In this document: in pieces, positions 52,117 through 61,003 of the stretch
Position numbering within the stretch: position 1 is the stretch's first letter
Layout of the letters: each line of letters opens with the position of its first letter
Assembly: GCA_017305935.1 (NCBI GenBank)
Contig: JAFKJU010000010.1
Location: forward strand, 62,001 to 126,000
Source of the DNA: Hyphomicrobiales bacterium
GTDB taxonomy: Bacteria > Pseudomonadota > Alphaproteobacteria > Rhizobiales > Rhizobiaceae
Reading direction: 5' to 3'
DNA length: 64,000 bases
Made by a program: the position numbers and the translations under genes
The notes under the pieces: generated by a model
Seen by the model: the letters and a program-made list of their open reading frames with translations, nothing else
Databases searched by the model: none
Told to the model about the DNA's origin: nothing

Positions 52117-52806
52117 TCAGATGGCGTCGCGCACCCGCTCCCAGGCCTTGGCGAGATGGCGGCCGAGAACTTCCGACAGCTTCGCGCCGTCACGCGCCTC
52201 GAGCGCCGCAATCATCTCCTCGTGCTCGGCCACAGCCGCCGCCCACTTCTCCTGGCCTTCATGGCCGATGAAGCGGATGCGCTTCAGGCGCGTCTGCAGC
52301 ATGAGCTGTACTTCCGACAACGTCGCATTCTTGGCGAGACGGACAATGGCGATGTGGATCGCCTGGTTGAGCTTGTAATAATTGAGACGATCGCCGCTGC
52401 GGTAACGCGCCACCATCTCGTCATGCATCTCGCGCACGGCGCGGATCTCGGCATCGCTGGCGAGCTCGCAGGCGAGACGCCCCGCCAGCTCCTCCAGCGT
52501 CCTCAAGACGGTCAGCATGTCCTGCACGTCTCTTCCGCTGAAGCGCTTGACCACGGCGCCACGGCTCGGCACCAATTCGACGAGCCCCTCGCTCGCCAGA
52601 TATTTGATCGCCTCGCGCAAGGGGGTGCGCGAGACGCCGAGCTGCTCGCCGAGCTGGCCCTCATGCAGGCGCGTGCCCGGTTCGAGATCGCCCTCGATGA
52701 TCATGTCGCGCAGGCGGTTCACGAGCGTGTCGTGCAGTGCGGTGCGGCGAATGGGGCCGGACCCCGCATCCGTCTGGCGATCCAACATATTGATATCATC
52801 CATCAT
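52117..52806 (-). CDS. GntR-family regulator, FCD (FadR C-terminal) type
   Basis: 229 residues. N-terminal GntR winged HTH (LHDTLVNRLRDMIIEGDLEPG through GVSRTPLREAIKYLASEGLVEL, about residues 23-85) and the all-helical FCD ligand domain with metal-binding His/Asp residues (LNQAIHIAIVRLA and EHEEMIAALEARD). Divergent from the pdxA-tctCBA operon, with an 18-bp palindrome in the gap, so it is its likely regulator; a carboxylate ligand would fit the family. Confidence 0.9.
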   Translation of the reverse strand: MMDDINMLDRQTDAGSGPIRRTALHDTLVNRLRDMIIEGDLEPGTRLHEGQLGEQLGVSRTPLREAIKYLASEGLVELVPSRGAVVKRFSGRDVQDMLTVLRTLEELAGRLACELASDAEIRAVREMHDEMVARYRSGDRLNYYKLNQAIHIAIVRLAKNATLSEVQLMLQTRLKRIRFIGHEGQEKWAAAVAEHEEMIAALEARDGAKLSEVLGRHLAKAWERVRDAI

Positions 52807-52892
52807 TCAATCGCCATCCCTTGGTCGGTCCGGATTCGTCGTCCGGTTCGTAATCTCGAAAATGGCAACGGCCCGGTTCGCCGTCAATAGAA

Positions 52893-52910
52893 AATGCTGC
52901 ATACAGCATT
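52893..52910. promoter_or_regulatory. GntR operator in the divergent promoter
   Basis: AATGCTG-CATA-CAGCATT: perfect 7-bp inverted arms around 4 bp, typical in size for FCD-type GntR sites. Near-repeats TGCAGAATGCAGAATG follow about 12 bp later. Sits 87 bp from the GntR start and 70 bp from the pdxA2 start. Confidence 0.6.
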
Positions 52911-52979
52911 CAAAACACTTGATGCAGAATGCAGAATGACGTAAAGGTCCCCCCACAAGCCAATGTGGAGGACATCAGC

Positions 52980-54002
52980 ATGACATCGCGTGAGGCACGC
53001 CCGACGATCGCGCTCGCCATGGGCGACCCCGCCGGCATCAGTCCGGAACTCACCGCCCGCCTTCTCGCCCTTCCCGAAATCGCCGACGCCGCCCATATCG
53101 TCGCAATCGGCGATCGCCGCATCCTCGACGAGGGCGCACGCTCGGCAGGCCTGTCACTCGATCTTGCACCGGCAACGCTGGAGAATTTCGAATCCGCCGG
53201 CCGCGACCGTCATGTCTTCGTCGATCTCGGTCATCTCGACCCGGCCGCCGTCACGCGCGGCGAGGCGACGCTGGCCGGCGGCGAATTCGCCACCCGCAAT
53301 TTCCGCGAGGCGCTGCTGCTGGCAGGTGCGGGCCGCGCCAACGCCGTCTGCTTCACCCCCTTCAACAAGAAGGCGATGCGCTTCGCCTATCCGGGCTATG
53401 ACGACGAGATCCGTTTCGTCGCCGATGTGCTCGGCTTTACGGGCAAAGTCCGCGAGTTCAACGTGCTGGAAAAGGTCTGGAACGCGCGCGTCACCTCGCA
53501 CATTCCGCTTTCGGCCGTCGCGTCCTCGATTTCCGTCGACGGAATTCTCGAAGAGCTCGACTTGGCGCAGAAATGCCTGAAAAGCGCCGGCTACGACGCG
53601 CCGAAGATCGCGGTCGCCGGCATCAACCCGCACGCGGGCGACGGCGGCAGCTTCGGCATGGAAGAAATCGACATCATCGAGCCGGCCGTGGAAGCCGCCA
53701 AGGCCAAGGGTTACGACGTCGAAGGCCCCTTCCCGGCCGACACCGTCTTCCTGCGCGCCATCAAGGATGGTTTTCAGGCGGTGCTGACCATGTATCACGA
53801 CCAGGGTCAGATCGCGATGAAGCTGATGGGCTTCGACAAGGGCGTGACCATGATGGGCGGCCTGCCCTTCCCGCTCTGCACGCCTGCCCATGGCACGGCC
53901 TATGACATTGCCGGCAAGGGCATTGCCGATGTCGGCGCCAGCCGCGAGGCGCTGCTGCTGGCGGCGCGCATGGCGGCCCGCTCGGCTGCCGCAGCGGCCT
54001 GA
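52980..54002 (+). CDS. pdxA2: PdxA-family dehydrogenase (PdxA2 type)
   Basis: 340 residues. The fold oxidises and decarboxylates 4-phospho-hydroxythreonine or 4-phospho-D-threonate/erythronate with NAD. Visible: IALAMGDPAGISPEL at the start, metal-binding His in SHIPLSAV, AGINPHAGDGGSFGMEEID, and MYHDQGQIAMKLMGFD. Biosynthetic PdxA pairs with PdxJ, but here it heads a transporter/catabolic operon under GntR control, so the PdxA2 catabolic role is more likely. The usual DUF1537 acid kinase partner is absent. ATG 52980 (GTGGAGGACATCAGC upstream) is preferred over 52929. Confidence 0.85.
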   Translation: MTSREARPTIALAMGDPAGISPELTARLLALPEIADAAHIVAIGDRRILDEGARSAGLSLDLAPATLENFESAGRDRHVFVDLGHLDPAAVTRGEATLAGGEFATRNFREALLLAGAGRANAVCFTPFNKKAMRFAYPGYDDEIRFVADVLGFTGKVREFNVLEKVWNARVTSHIPLSAVASSISVDGILEELDLAQKCLKSAGYDAPKIAVAGINPHAGDGGSFGMEEIDIIEPAVEAAKAKGYDVEGPFPADTVFLRAIKDGFQAVLTMYHDQGQIAMKLMGFDKGVTMMGGLPFPLCTPAHGTAYDIAGKGIADVGASREALLLAARMAARSAAAAA

Positions 54003-54073
54003 AACCGCCCATTTCCCATGATTTTCCGGCATGGAGGAGGTCCATGCCGGCACCACCCAACGGAGGAGAATCC

Positions 54074-55063
54074 ATGAAAAAGACCCTTTCCCTCACCTGC
54101 GTCGTCGCGGCCGCGCTTGGCCTATCCGCGCCCGCCCATGCCTTCGAGCCGAACCGCCCGGTCGAATTCGTCGTCACCGCCGGCCCCGGCGGCGGCACCG
54201 ATATCTTCGCCCGCACCATCCAGGCGATCATCGCCAAGTACGAGCTGATGAAGGCCCCGGTCGTCGTCACCAACAAGGGCAGCGCCGGCGGCGCCGAAGG
54301 CTTCGTCTATGCCGCCGGTTACGAAGGCGACCCCTACAAGCTGGCCTTCGGCACCAACAATGCCTATCTGCTGCCGATCCGCGCCAAGGTTCCCTACAAG
54401 GCCGACGGCCTCGTGCCCGTCGCTTCGCTCGCCGCCGATGAATTCGTGCTGTGGGTCAACGGCAAGTCCGAGTTCAACACCGCCGCCGATTTCGTCGCCA
54501 AGGCCAAGGAAGCCGGCGACATGAAGGTGGGCGGCAGCCAGTCCAAGGACGTCGACCAGATCCTCACCTCGATGATCAACAATGCCACCGGCGCCAATCT
54601 CGGCTACATCCCCTTCAAGAGCGGCGGCGAAGCGGCCGTGCAGCTTGCGGGCGAGCACATCGCCGCCAACGTCAACAATCCGAGCGAAAACCTCGGCCAG
54701 TGGCAGGCCGGCATGGTCAAGCCGCTCTGCGTCTTCAAGTCGGAAAAGCTCAAGAGCGACGCCAAGGTCGCCGGCGACAAGGGCTGGGGCGATATCCCCA
54801 CCTGCAAGGAAAGCGGCATCGCCATCGACAACTATTCCATGCCGCGCACCGTCTGGCTGCCGGCCGGCGTCGAGCCGGATGCCGTCGCCTTCTATGCCGA
54901 CATGCTGAAGAAGGTGTCCGAGACGCCGGAATGGGCGAAGTATCTCGCCGATACCTCGCAGTCCCCGGCCTATATGAGCGGCGACGAACTCAAGTCCTTC
55001 ATCGACAAGGACCAGGCCGCCGTCAGCGAAGTCCTGAAGCGCGAGGGATGGCTGGCCAACTGA
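54074..55063 (+). CDS. tctC: Tripartite tricarboxylate transporter binding protein (TctC)
   Basis: 329-residue periplasmic binding protein with a cleavable signal (MKKTLSLTCVVAAALGLS then AHA-FEP). TctC fold: RPVEFVVTAGPGGGTDIFAR (the first binding loop) and SKDVDQILTSMINNATG. It captures a carboxylate and hands it to TctAB. ATG 54074 follows GGAGGAGAATCC. It is the first transporter gene after pdxA2, so the ligand is probably the acid degraded by the operon. Confidence 0.92.
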   Translation: MKKTLSLTCVVAAALGLSAPAHAFEPNRPVEFVVTAGPGGGTDIFARTIQAIIAKYELMKAPVVVTNKGSAGGAEGFVYAAGYEGDPYKLAFGTNNAYLLPIRAKVPYKADGLVPVASLAADEFVLWVNGKSEFNTAADFVAKAKEAGDMKVGGSQSKDVDQILTSMINNATGANLGYIPFKSGGEAAVQLAGEHIAANVNNPSENLGQWQAGMVKPLCVFKSEKLKSDAKVAGDKGWGDIPTCKESGIAIDNYSMPRTVWLPAGVEPDAVAFYADMLKKVSETPEWAKYLADTSQSPAYMSGDELKSFIDKDQAAVSEVLKREGWLAN

Positions 55064-55133
55064 TCTCCTCCCAAGCAGATCAGGCGGGCGTCCCTCACGG
55101 GGGCGTCCGCATCTCCATGGAAAGGTTCATGCC

Positions 55134-55634
55134 ATGCAGGAACAACAGGAAAAGGGTGTGCCGCGCTTCGTCATGGAAGCCGGCATGGCGCTGCTGACCG
55201 GCGCCTTTGGCGTCGCCACCGTCTACGGCTCGCAGGAAGCGGGCACCGGCTGGACGGAGATGGGGCCGGATGCGGGCTATTTCCCCTTCTATATCGGCCT
55301 GCTGATCGTTTTCGGCAGCCTCGTCAATCTCGTCTTCTCGTTCGTCAAGCATCGTCCGGCCGGCGAGATTTTCGCGACCGGCCCGCAATTCAAGGCGGTC
55401 GGCGGCTTTCTGGTGCCACTGATCGTCTTCGCCGGCATTTCCACCGTGCTCGGCCTCTATGTCGGCACGGCGCTCTATATCGCCGGCGTCATGATCCTGC
55501 AGGGCCGCTACAAATGGTGGGTCGGCCTGCCCGCCGGCATCGCGCTGTCGGTGTTCTTCTTCGTCATTTTTGAAATCGGCTTCAAGGTTCCGCTGCTCAA
55601 GGGGCCGGTCGAGGCCTGGTTCGGCATCTACTGA
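55134..55634 (+). CDS. tctB: Tripartite tricarboxylate transporter small subunit (TctB)
   Basis: 166 residues with four predicted helices in the standard TctB pattern (GMALLTGAFGVATVYGSQEAG, GYFPFYIGLLIVFGSLVNLV, FLVPLIVFAGISTVLGLYVG, LPAGIALSVFFFVIFEIG). Works with TctA in the inner membrane. 70 bp after tctC and 32 bp before tctA. Confidence 0.88.
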   Translation: MQEQQEKGVPRFVMEAGMALLTGAFGVATVYGSQEAGTGWTEMGPDAGYFPFYIGLLIVFGSLVNLVFSFVKHRPAGEIFATGPQFKAVGGFLVPLIVFAGISTVLGLYVGTALYIAGVMILQGRYKWWVGLPAGIALSVFFFVIFEIGFKVPLLKGPVEAWFGIY

Positions 55635-55666
55635 CCGAACGGGGTCGGTGTCTTCGGAGGAAAGAC

Positions 55667-57181
55667 ATGGAAAATATCGGTCTCCTGATGGACGGTTTCG
55701 GCCATGTGCTGAGCTGGAACCATCTGCTCCTGATGATGCTCGGCGTGACGCTCGGCATCCTGGTCGGCGTACTGCCCGGCCTCGGCGCGCCGAACGGCGT
55801 GTCGCTGCTCCTGCCGCTGACCTTCTCGATGGATCCGATCTCGGCGATCATCCTGCTCTCCTGCATGTATTGGGGCGCACTGTTCGGCGGTTCGACCACC
55901 TCGATCATCTTCAACATTCCGGGCGAGCCCTCTTCCGTCGCCACCACCTTCGACGGCTATCCGATGGCCCAGCGCGGCGAAGCGACGCGCGCGCTGACGC
56001 TCGCCTTCGTATCCGCCGGTCTCGGGGCGCTGGCCGGCGTGGTGATGATCACGCTGCTCTCCGGCTGGGTCGCCAATTTCGCGCTGCGCTTCTCGTCGCC
56101 GGAATATTTCGCCGTCTATTTCCTTGCCTTTTCCAGCTTTATCTCGATGGGCGCGCAATCGCCGTTCAAGACGCTGGTGTCGATGATGATCGGCTTCGCG
56201 CTCGCCTCGATCGGCATGGACACGATCTCCGGCAACCTGCGCCTGACCTTCGATATCCCCGAGCTGATCAAGGGCGTCTCCTTCCTGATCGCTGTCATGG
56301 GCCTGTTCGGCATCGGCGAGCTGCTGCTGACCACCGAGGAAGGCCTGCGCTTCGACGGCGTGCAGGCCAAGGTGCGGCTTTCCGAAATCGGCCGCACGCT
56401 CATCGAAATGCCGCGCTACTGGCTGACCATCGTCCGCTCGACGCTGATCGGCATCTGGATGGGCATCACCCCGGCCGGCCCGACCGCGGCCTCCTTCATG
56501 AGCTACGGCGTCGCGCGCCGCTCGGCCCGCGACAAGTCGATGTTCGGCAAGGGCGATCCGCGCGGCATCGTGGCACCTGAAACAGCCGACCATTCGGCCG
56601 GCACCTCGGCGCTGTTGCCGATGCTGGCGCTCGGCGTGCCGGGCTCGGCCACCGCCGCCGTGATGATGGGCGGGCTGATGATCTGGGGCCTGACTCCCGG
56701 CCCGACACTGTTCACCGACCGCCCGGATTTCGTCTGGGGCCTGATCGCCTCGATGTATCTCGGCAATATCGTCGCCGTGATCCTGGTCATCGCCACCGTG
56801 CCGCTCTATGCCTCGATCCTGCGCATTCCCTTCTCGATCATCGGCCCGATCATCGTCGCCGTGATCTTTTCGGGCGCCTATCAGGCCGGCAGCAACATTT
56901 CCGACATGTGGCTGGTCATCGTCTTCGGCGTGCTGGGCTATGTGTTCAAGAAGCTGGATTATCCGCTGGCGCCGCTGGTCCTGGCCATGGTGCTCGGCGA
57001 CAAGGCCGAGGATGCCTTCCGGCAATCGATGCTGATGTCGAGCGGCAACCTGTCGATCTTCTGGTCGAACGGCCTCGTCGCCACGCTGATGCTGGTCGGG
57101 CTTGCCCTCCTCCTCTCCCCGGCTCTATTCTGGATGCTCGGCAAGCTCGGCAAGGGCCGGCCCGCCACGCCCGCCGCCTGA
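55667..57181 (+). CDS. tctA: Tripartite tricarboxylate transporter large subunit (TctA)
   Basis: 504-residue inner-membrane permease with about 12 helices. Two TctA repeats begin with GVLPGLGAPNGVSLLLPLTF and GVPGSATAAVMMGGLMIWGL; the GGSTTSIIFNIPGEPSS and the matching loop in the second half carry the conserved substrate and ion-binding motifs. Completes the TctCBA symporter; usual substrates are C4-C6 carboxylates. Confidence 0.93.
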   Translation: MENIGLLMDGFGHVLSWNHLLLMMLGVTLGILVGVLPGLGAPNGVSLLLPLTFSMDPISAIILLSCMYWGALFGGSTTSIIFNIPGEPSSVATTFDGYPMAQRGEATRALTLAFVSAGLGALAGVVMITLLSGWVANFALRFSSPEYFAVYFLAFSSFISMGAQSPFKTLVSMMIGFALASIGMDTISGNLRLTFDIPELIKGVSFLIAVMGLFGIGELLLTTEEGLRFDGVQAKVRLSEIGRTLIEMPRYWLTIVRSTLIGIWMGITPAGPTAASFMSYGVARRSARDKSMFGKGDPRGIVAPETADHSAGTSALLPMLALGVPGSATAAVMMGGLMIWGLTPGPTLFTDRPDFVWGLIASMYLGNIVAVILVIATVPLYASILRIPFSIIGPIIVAVIFSGAYQAGSNISDMWLVIVFGVLGYVFKKLDYPLAPLVLAMVLGDKAEDAFRQSMLMSSGNLSIFWSNGLVATLMLVGLALLLSPALFWMLGKLGKGRPATPAA

Positions 57182-57211
57182 TCTCTTCCATCCCATCTCA
57201 TGGAGACCGCG

Positions 57212-58144
57212 ATGTCGTGGACCAACGAGACATGGCCGATCGCCGCCGCCATGATCCAGTATCCGAACACGCTGCCGGACGGCCGCTCGGTGCAGGATCA
57301 ATCGGTGGAGGAATGGGCCGACACCCTGCGCGACGTGGTCGAGGCCGGCTTCACCGAGCTCGACCCTACCGATAGCTGGTTGCGCATCGCCGATCTTTCC
57401 CCCGAACGGCTCGACGCCTTCATGGCGCTCACCCGTTCCATGGGCCTCACCGTCCCGGCGATCTCGACCTCGCGCCGCAGCGTCATCGACGCCATCCATG
57501 GCGACGCCTATCTTGCCTATGGCCACCGCGTCATCGACACGGCGAAAACCATCGGCGCCGGCGCTGTCTCCTTCGGCCTGTTCGAGCCGCTGACCGAGGC
57601 GCAGAAGAAGGCGCTGTGGTTCTGGACCGCCGACGGGCCGAAGAACCCCGACGATCCCGCCATCTGGGACAAGGCCGTGTCGCGCATCCGCGAGCTTGGC
57701 CGCCATGCCGAGAACGTCGGCATCGAACTGGCGCTGGAAATGTACGAGGACACCTATCTCGGCACCGCCGATAGCGCCGTGCGTTTCGTCACCGATGTCG
57801 GCCTGCCCAATGTCGGCATCAATGCCGATCTCGGCAACCTCGTGCGTCTGCACCGTCCGGTCGAGCACTGGCAGCAGATGATGAAGAAGGTCGCGCCTTT
57901 CGCGAAATACTGGCATGTGAAGAACTACATGCGCAGCGAGGATCCCGCCTCGGGCGTCGTCATCACCCATCCCGCGCCGCTCGAATCCGGGATCATCAAC
58001 TATCGCGCTGCTATCCGCATGGCGCTGGCGCACGGCTTCTCAAGCGCGTTTCTCTGTGAACATTATGGCGGCGACGGTCTGTCGGTCAGCGCCGCCAACC
58101 GCGATTACCTGCGGCGTATCCTGCCGCGCACGACAAGGACTTGA
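57212..58144 (+). CDS. Xylose isomerase-like TIM-barrel protein
   Basis: 310 residues. Motifs of the AP endonuclease 2/xylose isomerase-like fold: metal Glu in IELALEMYEDTYLG, ADLGNLVRLHRPVEHW, WHVKNYMRSEDP (His) and AFLCEHYGGDG (Glu). Family members include isomerases, epimerases and 3-oxo-sugar-acid decarboxylases such as OiaC in apionate degradation. ATG 57212 is chosen over 57200 because GGAGACC lies at the right distance. It abuts the DhaKL kinase (4 bp), so it probably makes that kinase's ketose substrate. Confidence 0.75.
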   Translation: MSWTNETWPIAAAMIQYPNTLPDGRSVQDQSVEEWADTLRDVVEAGFTELDPTDSWLRIADLSPERLDAFMALTRSMGLTVPAISTSRRSVIDAIHGDAYLAYGHRVIDTAKTIGAGAVSFGLFEPLTEAQKKALWFWTADGPKNPDDPAIWDKAVSRIRELGRHAENVGIELALEMYEDTYLGTADSAVRFVTDVGLPNVGINADLGNLVRLHRPVEHWQQMMKKVAPFAKYWHVKNYMRSEDPASGVVITHPAPLESGIINYRAAIRMALAHGFSSAFLCEHYGGDGLSVSAANRDYLRRILPRTTRT

Positions 58145-58148
58145 CGCC

Positions 58149-59855
58149 ATGACGACGATTTTCGATGCCCCCGAGGAATTCGCCTCGACCGCGCTTGCCG
58201 GTTTCGCCGATGTCTACAGCCGGTACGTGCGCCTGGTGAAGGGCGGCGTCGTCCGCTCCACCGCCGTGCCGAAAGGCAAGGTCTCGGTGGTGGTCGGCGG
58301 CGGCTCGGGCCATTATCCGGCCTTTGCCGGCTATGTCGGCCCCGGCCTTGCCGATGCGGCGGTAGCGGGCGATGTCTTCGCCTCGCCTTCGACGGCGGCC
58401 GTCGCCCGTGTCTGCCGGCAGGCCGACCAGGGCGGCGGCATCCTGCTCGGCTTCGGCAATTATGCCGGCGACGTCCTGAATTTCGGCGTCGCCGCCGAAC
58501 GGCTGCGCGCCGAGGGCATCGACGTGCGCATCGTGCCGGTCACCGACGACGTCGCCAGCGCTTCCGTCGAGACGCCGGCCAAGCGGCGCGGCATCGCCGG
58601 CGACCTCGTGGTCTTCAAGATCGCCGGCGCCGCCGCCGAGGCCGGCCTGCCGCTGGACGAGGTCGAGCGTATCACCCGACATGCAAACGCCAACACCGTT
58701 TCCTTCGGCGTCGCCTTCGCCGGCTGCACCCTGCCCGGCACCGGCCAGCCGCTGTTCACCGTGCCGAAGGGCAAGATGGCGCTCGGCCTCGGCATCCATG
58801 GTGAGCCCGGCATCCGCGAGGAGGATACAGTCGCCGCCGCCGATCTGGCAAAGCTGCTGACCGAAAAACTGCTCGCCGAAAAGCCGGCCGCCACCCGCCG
58901 CGTCGGCGCGATCCTGAACGGCCTCGGCGCGACGAAATACGAAGAACTTTTCGTTCTCTGGACGCAGGTCTCCGCGCTGCTGAAGCAGGCCGGGCTTGAG
59001 ATCGTCGCCCCTGAAGCCGGCGAATTCGTCACCAGCCTCGACATGCAGGGCTGCTCGCTGACCCTGATCTGGCTGGACGAGGAACTGGAAACCCACTGGA
59101 CCGCCGCCTGCGACAGTCCGGTCCTGCGCCGCGGCCCCGCCATCGCCACGACGCCGGCCACCGACACGCTCGTCGATGAAAACGAAGCCCTGCGTTTTCC
59201 CGCCGCCAGCGAAGCCGGCAAGGCGGGCGGCGCCTGCATCGCCCATGTCTTCGAAGCGGTTTCGACCATGTTGAAGGCCGCCGAGGACGAGCTCGGCCGC
59301 ATCGACGCGCAGGCCGGCGACGGCGACCACGGGCAGGGCATGACACGCGGCGCGACCGCCGCCCATGAGGCGGCGAAAAAGGCCGTTGCGGCCGGCGCCG
59401 GTACGGCCAGCGTTCTCGCCGCCGCGGGCGATGCCTGGGCCGACCGCGCCGGCGGCACCTCCGGCGCCATCTGGGGCCTGCTGCTGCGCGCCTGGAGCAA
59501 TGCGCTTTCCGACCAGGCCGGCCCGGAAGGCGCAGCCGTGGTCAAGGGTGCGCGCCTTGCGCTCGACGGCGTCACCGGCCTCGGCGGTGCAAAGCCGGGC
59601 GACAAGACGCTGGTCGATTCCTTCGTGCCCTTCGTGGAAACGCTGGAAATCGCCTTCGCCGCTGGCAAGCCGCTGAAGCAGGCCTGGACGGAGGCTGCCG
59701 AGGCCGCCGGCAAGGCCGCCGACGAAACCGCGAAACTGACCCCGAAGCTCGGCCGCGCCCGCCCGCTCGCCGAACGCAGCATTGGCCACCCCGATGCCGG
59801 CGCGATCTCGCTCGCCATGGTCGCCAAGACCGTCGCATTGCAGATTTCCGGCTGA
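58149..59855 (+). CDS. Dihydroxyacetone kinase family, DhaK-DhaL fusion
   Basis: 568 residues. N-terminal DhaK domain (about 1-330): VVGGGSGHYPAFAGYVGPGLA, then GLGIHGEPGIREED. C-terminal DhaL domain (about 370-560): DAQAGDGDHGQGMTRGA, the Mg/ATP-binding motif, and DRAGGTSGAIWGLLL. ATP-dependent kinase for dihydroxyacetone or other short ketoses such as L- or D-erythrulose or apulose. As the last operon gene after a TIM-barrel protein, an erythrulose-type ketose is a reasonable guess. Start ATG 58149 (MTTIFDAP). Confidence 0.9.
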   Translation: MTTIFDAPEEFASTALAGFADVYSRYVRLVKGGVVRSTAVPKGKVSVVVGGGSGHYPAFAGYVGPGLADAAVAGDVFASPSTAAVARVCRQADQGGGILLGFGNYAGDVLNFGVAAERLRAEGIDVRIVPVTDDVASASVETPAKRRGIAGDLVVFKIAGAAAEAGLPLDEVERITRHANANTVSFGVAFAGCTLPGTGQPLFTVPKGKMALGLGIHGEPGIREEDTVAAADLAKLLTEKLLAEKPAATRRVGAILNGLGATKYEELFVLWTQVSALLKQAGLEIVAPEAGEFVTSLDMQGCSLTLIWLDEELETHWTAACDSPVLRRGPAIATTPATDTLVDENEALRFPAASEAGKAGGACIAHVFEAVSTMLKAAEDELGRIDAQAGDGDHGQGMTRGATAAHEAAKKAVAAGAGTASVLAAAGDAWADRAGGTSGAIWGLLLRAWSNALSDQAGPEGAAVVKGARLALDGVTGLGGAKPGDKTLVDSFVPFVETLEIAFAAGKPLKQAWTEAAEAAGKAADETAKLTPKLGRARPLAERSIGHPDAGAISLAMVAKTVALQISG

Positions 59856-59892
59856 CGAACCAGCCTGTGGCGGCGCGAAACCCGCGCCGCCT

Positions 59893-60114
59893 TCAGCCCC
59901 TCTTTTCCGCCCCGGCCTTGAAATGCGCGACCAGCGCATTGGCGTGGCCATGCCCCAACCCATGCTCGGCCTTGAGCATTGCGACCATCTCCATATGCTT
60001 CGCCGCCGCCGTGCCGCCGAGCAGCGTCAGCCAATGGTCGACCGGCTTGCCGTAGGTCTTCTCGATAGCGGGAAAATAGGAGGCAGGGCCTTTGATCGCC
60101 TTGGCGTCGGACAT
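59893..60114 (-). CDS. DUF4287-like small protein
   Basis: 73 residues: MSDAKAIKGPASYFPAIEKTYG, then WLTLLGGTAAAKHMEMV and a GLGHGHANALVAHFKAG C-terminus. The GHGHA-ALV tail is typical of DUF4287 proteins; a DUF5655-type partner is not fused here. Function unknown, sometimes linked to DNA or nucleotide binding. Convergent with the DhaKL gene. Confidence 0.75.
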   Translation of the reverse strand: MSDAKAIKGPASYFPAIEKTYGKPVDHWLTLLGGTAAAKHMEMVAMLKAEHGLGHGHANALVAHFKAGAEKRG

Positions 60115-60489
60115 GGCGGGTTCCTCTTTATGTCGTTTCGATAGCCAAAGGACGGTGCCGACGGAAGTAATCCGACAGGCGCTTGCGAAAATAAGCGCAC
60201 CACCGATTCTCCAGCGGCATGCGATCGAATCCCGTGCTTTTTCCGCAACACGCTCCTGAAAAGCGGGCAGGCAATTCGACGTCTTCGACTGTCTCGGAAC
60301 GCTGCCTGTCGGCCCGTTAGCCGCCTAGCCCGAAGAAAACATGAGTATTCTTCACCACAATTTCCGAAGCAATGAAAAAATGCCGCTCTAGCCGGCGTTT
60401 AGCCGGCTCTTGCCGGCAGGAAACGCGTCTTCTATGCAGCGCCGAGACATAAGTTTGATCCAGCGGCGAAAAACGACGCCTTCATCGAG
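60115..60489. other. Intergenic region upstream of the FecI-like sigma gene
   Basis: 375 bp without a gene. It carries the divergent start of the DUF4287 gene and the sigma-factor promoter region. Around 60391-60417 the palindromic hexamer GCCGGC occurs three times, at 60391, 60402 and 60412. No TGA-N9-TCA iron box was seen here; the nearest is a shorter TGA-N7-TCA at about 60341-60353. Confidence 0.5.
60391..60417. repeat. Three phased GCCGGC hexamers
   Basis: GCCGGC at 60391-60396, 60402-60407 and 60412-60417 (spacing 11 and 10 bp), about 75-100 bp before the sigma gene. They can also fold against each other as alternative hairpins. Confidence 0.45.
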
Positions 60490-60987
60490 ATGACAGCAGG
60501 AAACGAGGACATCACCAGCCTCTATGTCGCCGAGGGCGACCGGCTTCGCCGGCAGATCGGCCGCCGCGTCGGCTGCGCCGCGACGGCCTGCGACCTCGTG
60601 CAGGATATTTTCCTGCGGCTGTGGGAGCGCGCGCCGGTGCGCAAGGGCAGCGATGCCGCCTATCTCAACCGTTGCGCCCGCAATGCCGCCATCGACCACC
60701 TGCGCACCGAGCAGACCCGGCGCGCCTTCGCCAATGGCGTGCTGCCCGAGCAATATGCCGCCCCGCCCGCCTCGCCGCATGAGATACTGGAAGCGCGGCA
60801 AGGCGTGCGCAGCATCGACGCGGCGCTGGCGGCCCTGCCGAAGCAGACCCGGCATGTCTTCCTTCTCAACCGCATCCACGGTAGAAGTTTCGCCGAGATC
60901 GCAACCGCCATGGGCATATCCGAGCGCATGGTGGCCAAACACATGGCGCGCGCCGTCGCCGCCTGCCAGGAAACGCTTTCCTCCTGA
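60490..60987 (+). CDS. ECF RNA polymerase sigma factor, FecI type
   Basis: 165 residues with sigma region 2 (ACDLVQDIFLRLWERAP and YLNRCARNAAIDHLRTEQ, about residues 32-75) and region 4 HTH (LPKQTRHVFLLNRIHGRSFAEIATAMGISERMVAKH, about 118-153), without sigma regions 1 and 3. Part of a cell-surface signalling set with a FecR-like protein 16 bp downstream and a TonB receptor carrying an STN domain. It would direct transcription of the receptor gene when the siderophore is bound. Confidence 0.92.
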   Translation: MTAGNEDITSLYVAEGDRLRRQIGRRVGCAATACDLVQDIFLRLWERAPVRKGSDAAYLNRCARNAAIDHLRTEQTRRAFANGVLPEQYAAPPASPHEILEARQGVRSIDAALAALPKQTRHVFLLNRIHGRSFAEIATAMGISERMVAKHMARAVAACQETLSS

Positions 60988-61003
60988 CCGGGGCCGCAGA
61001 TCG

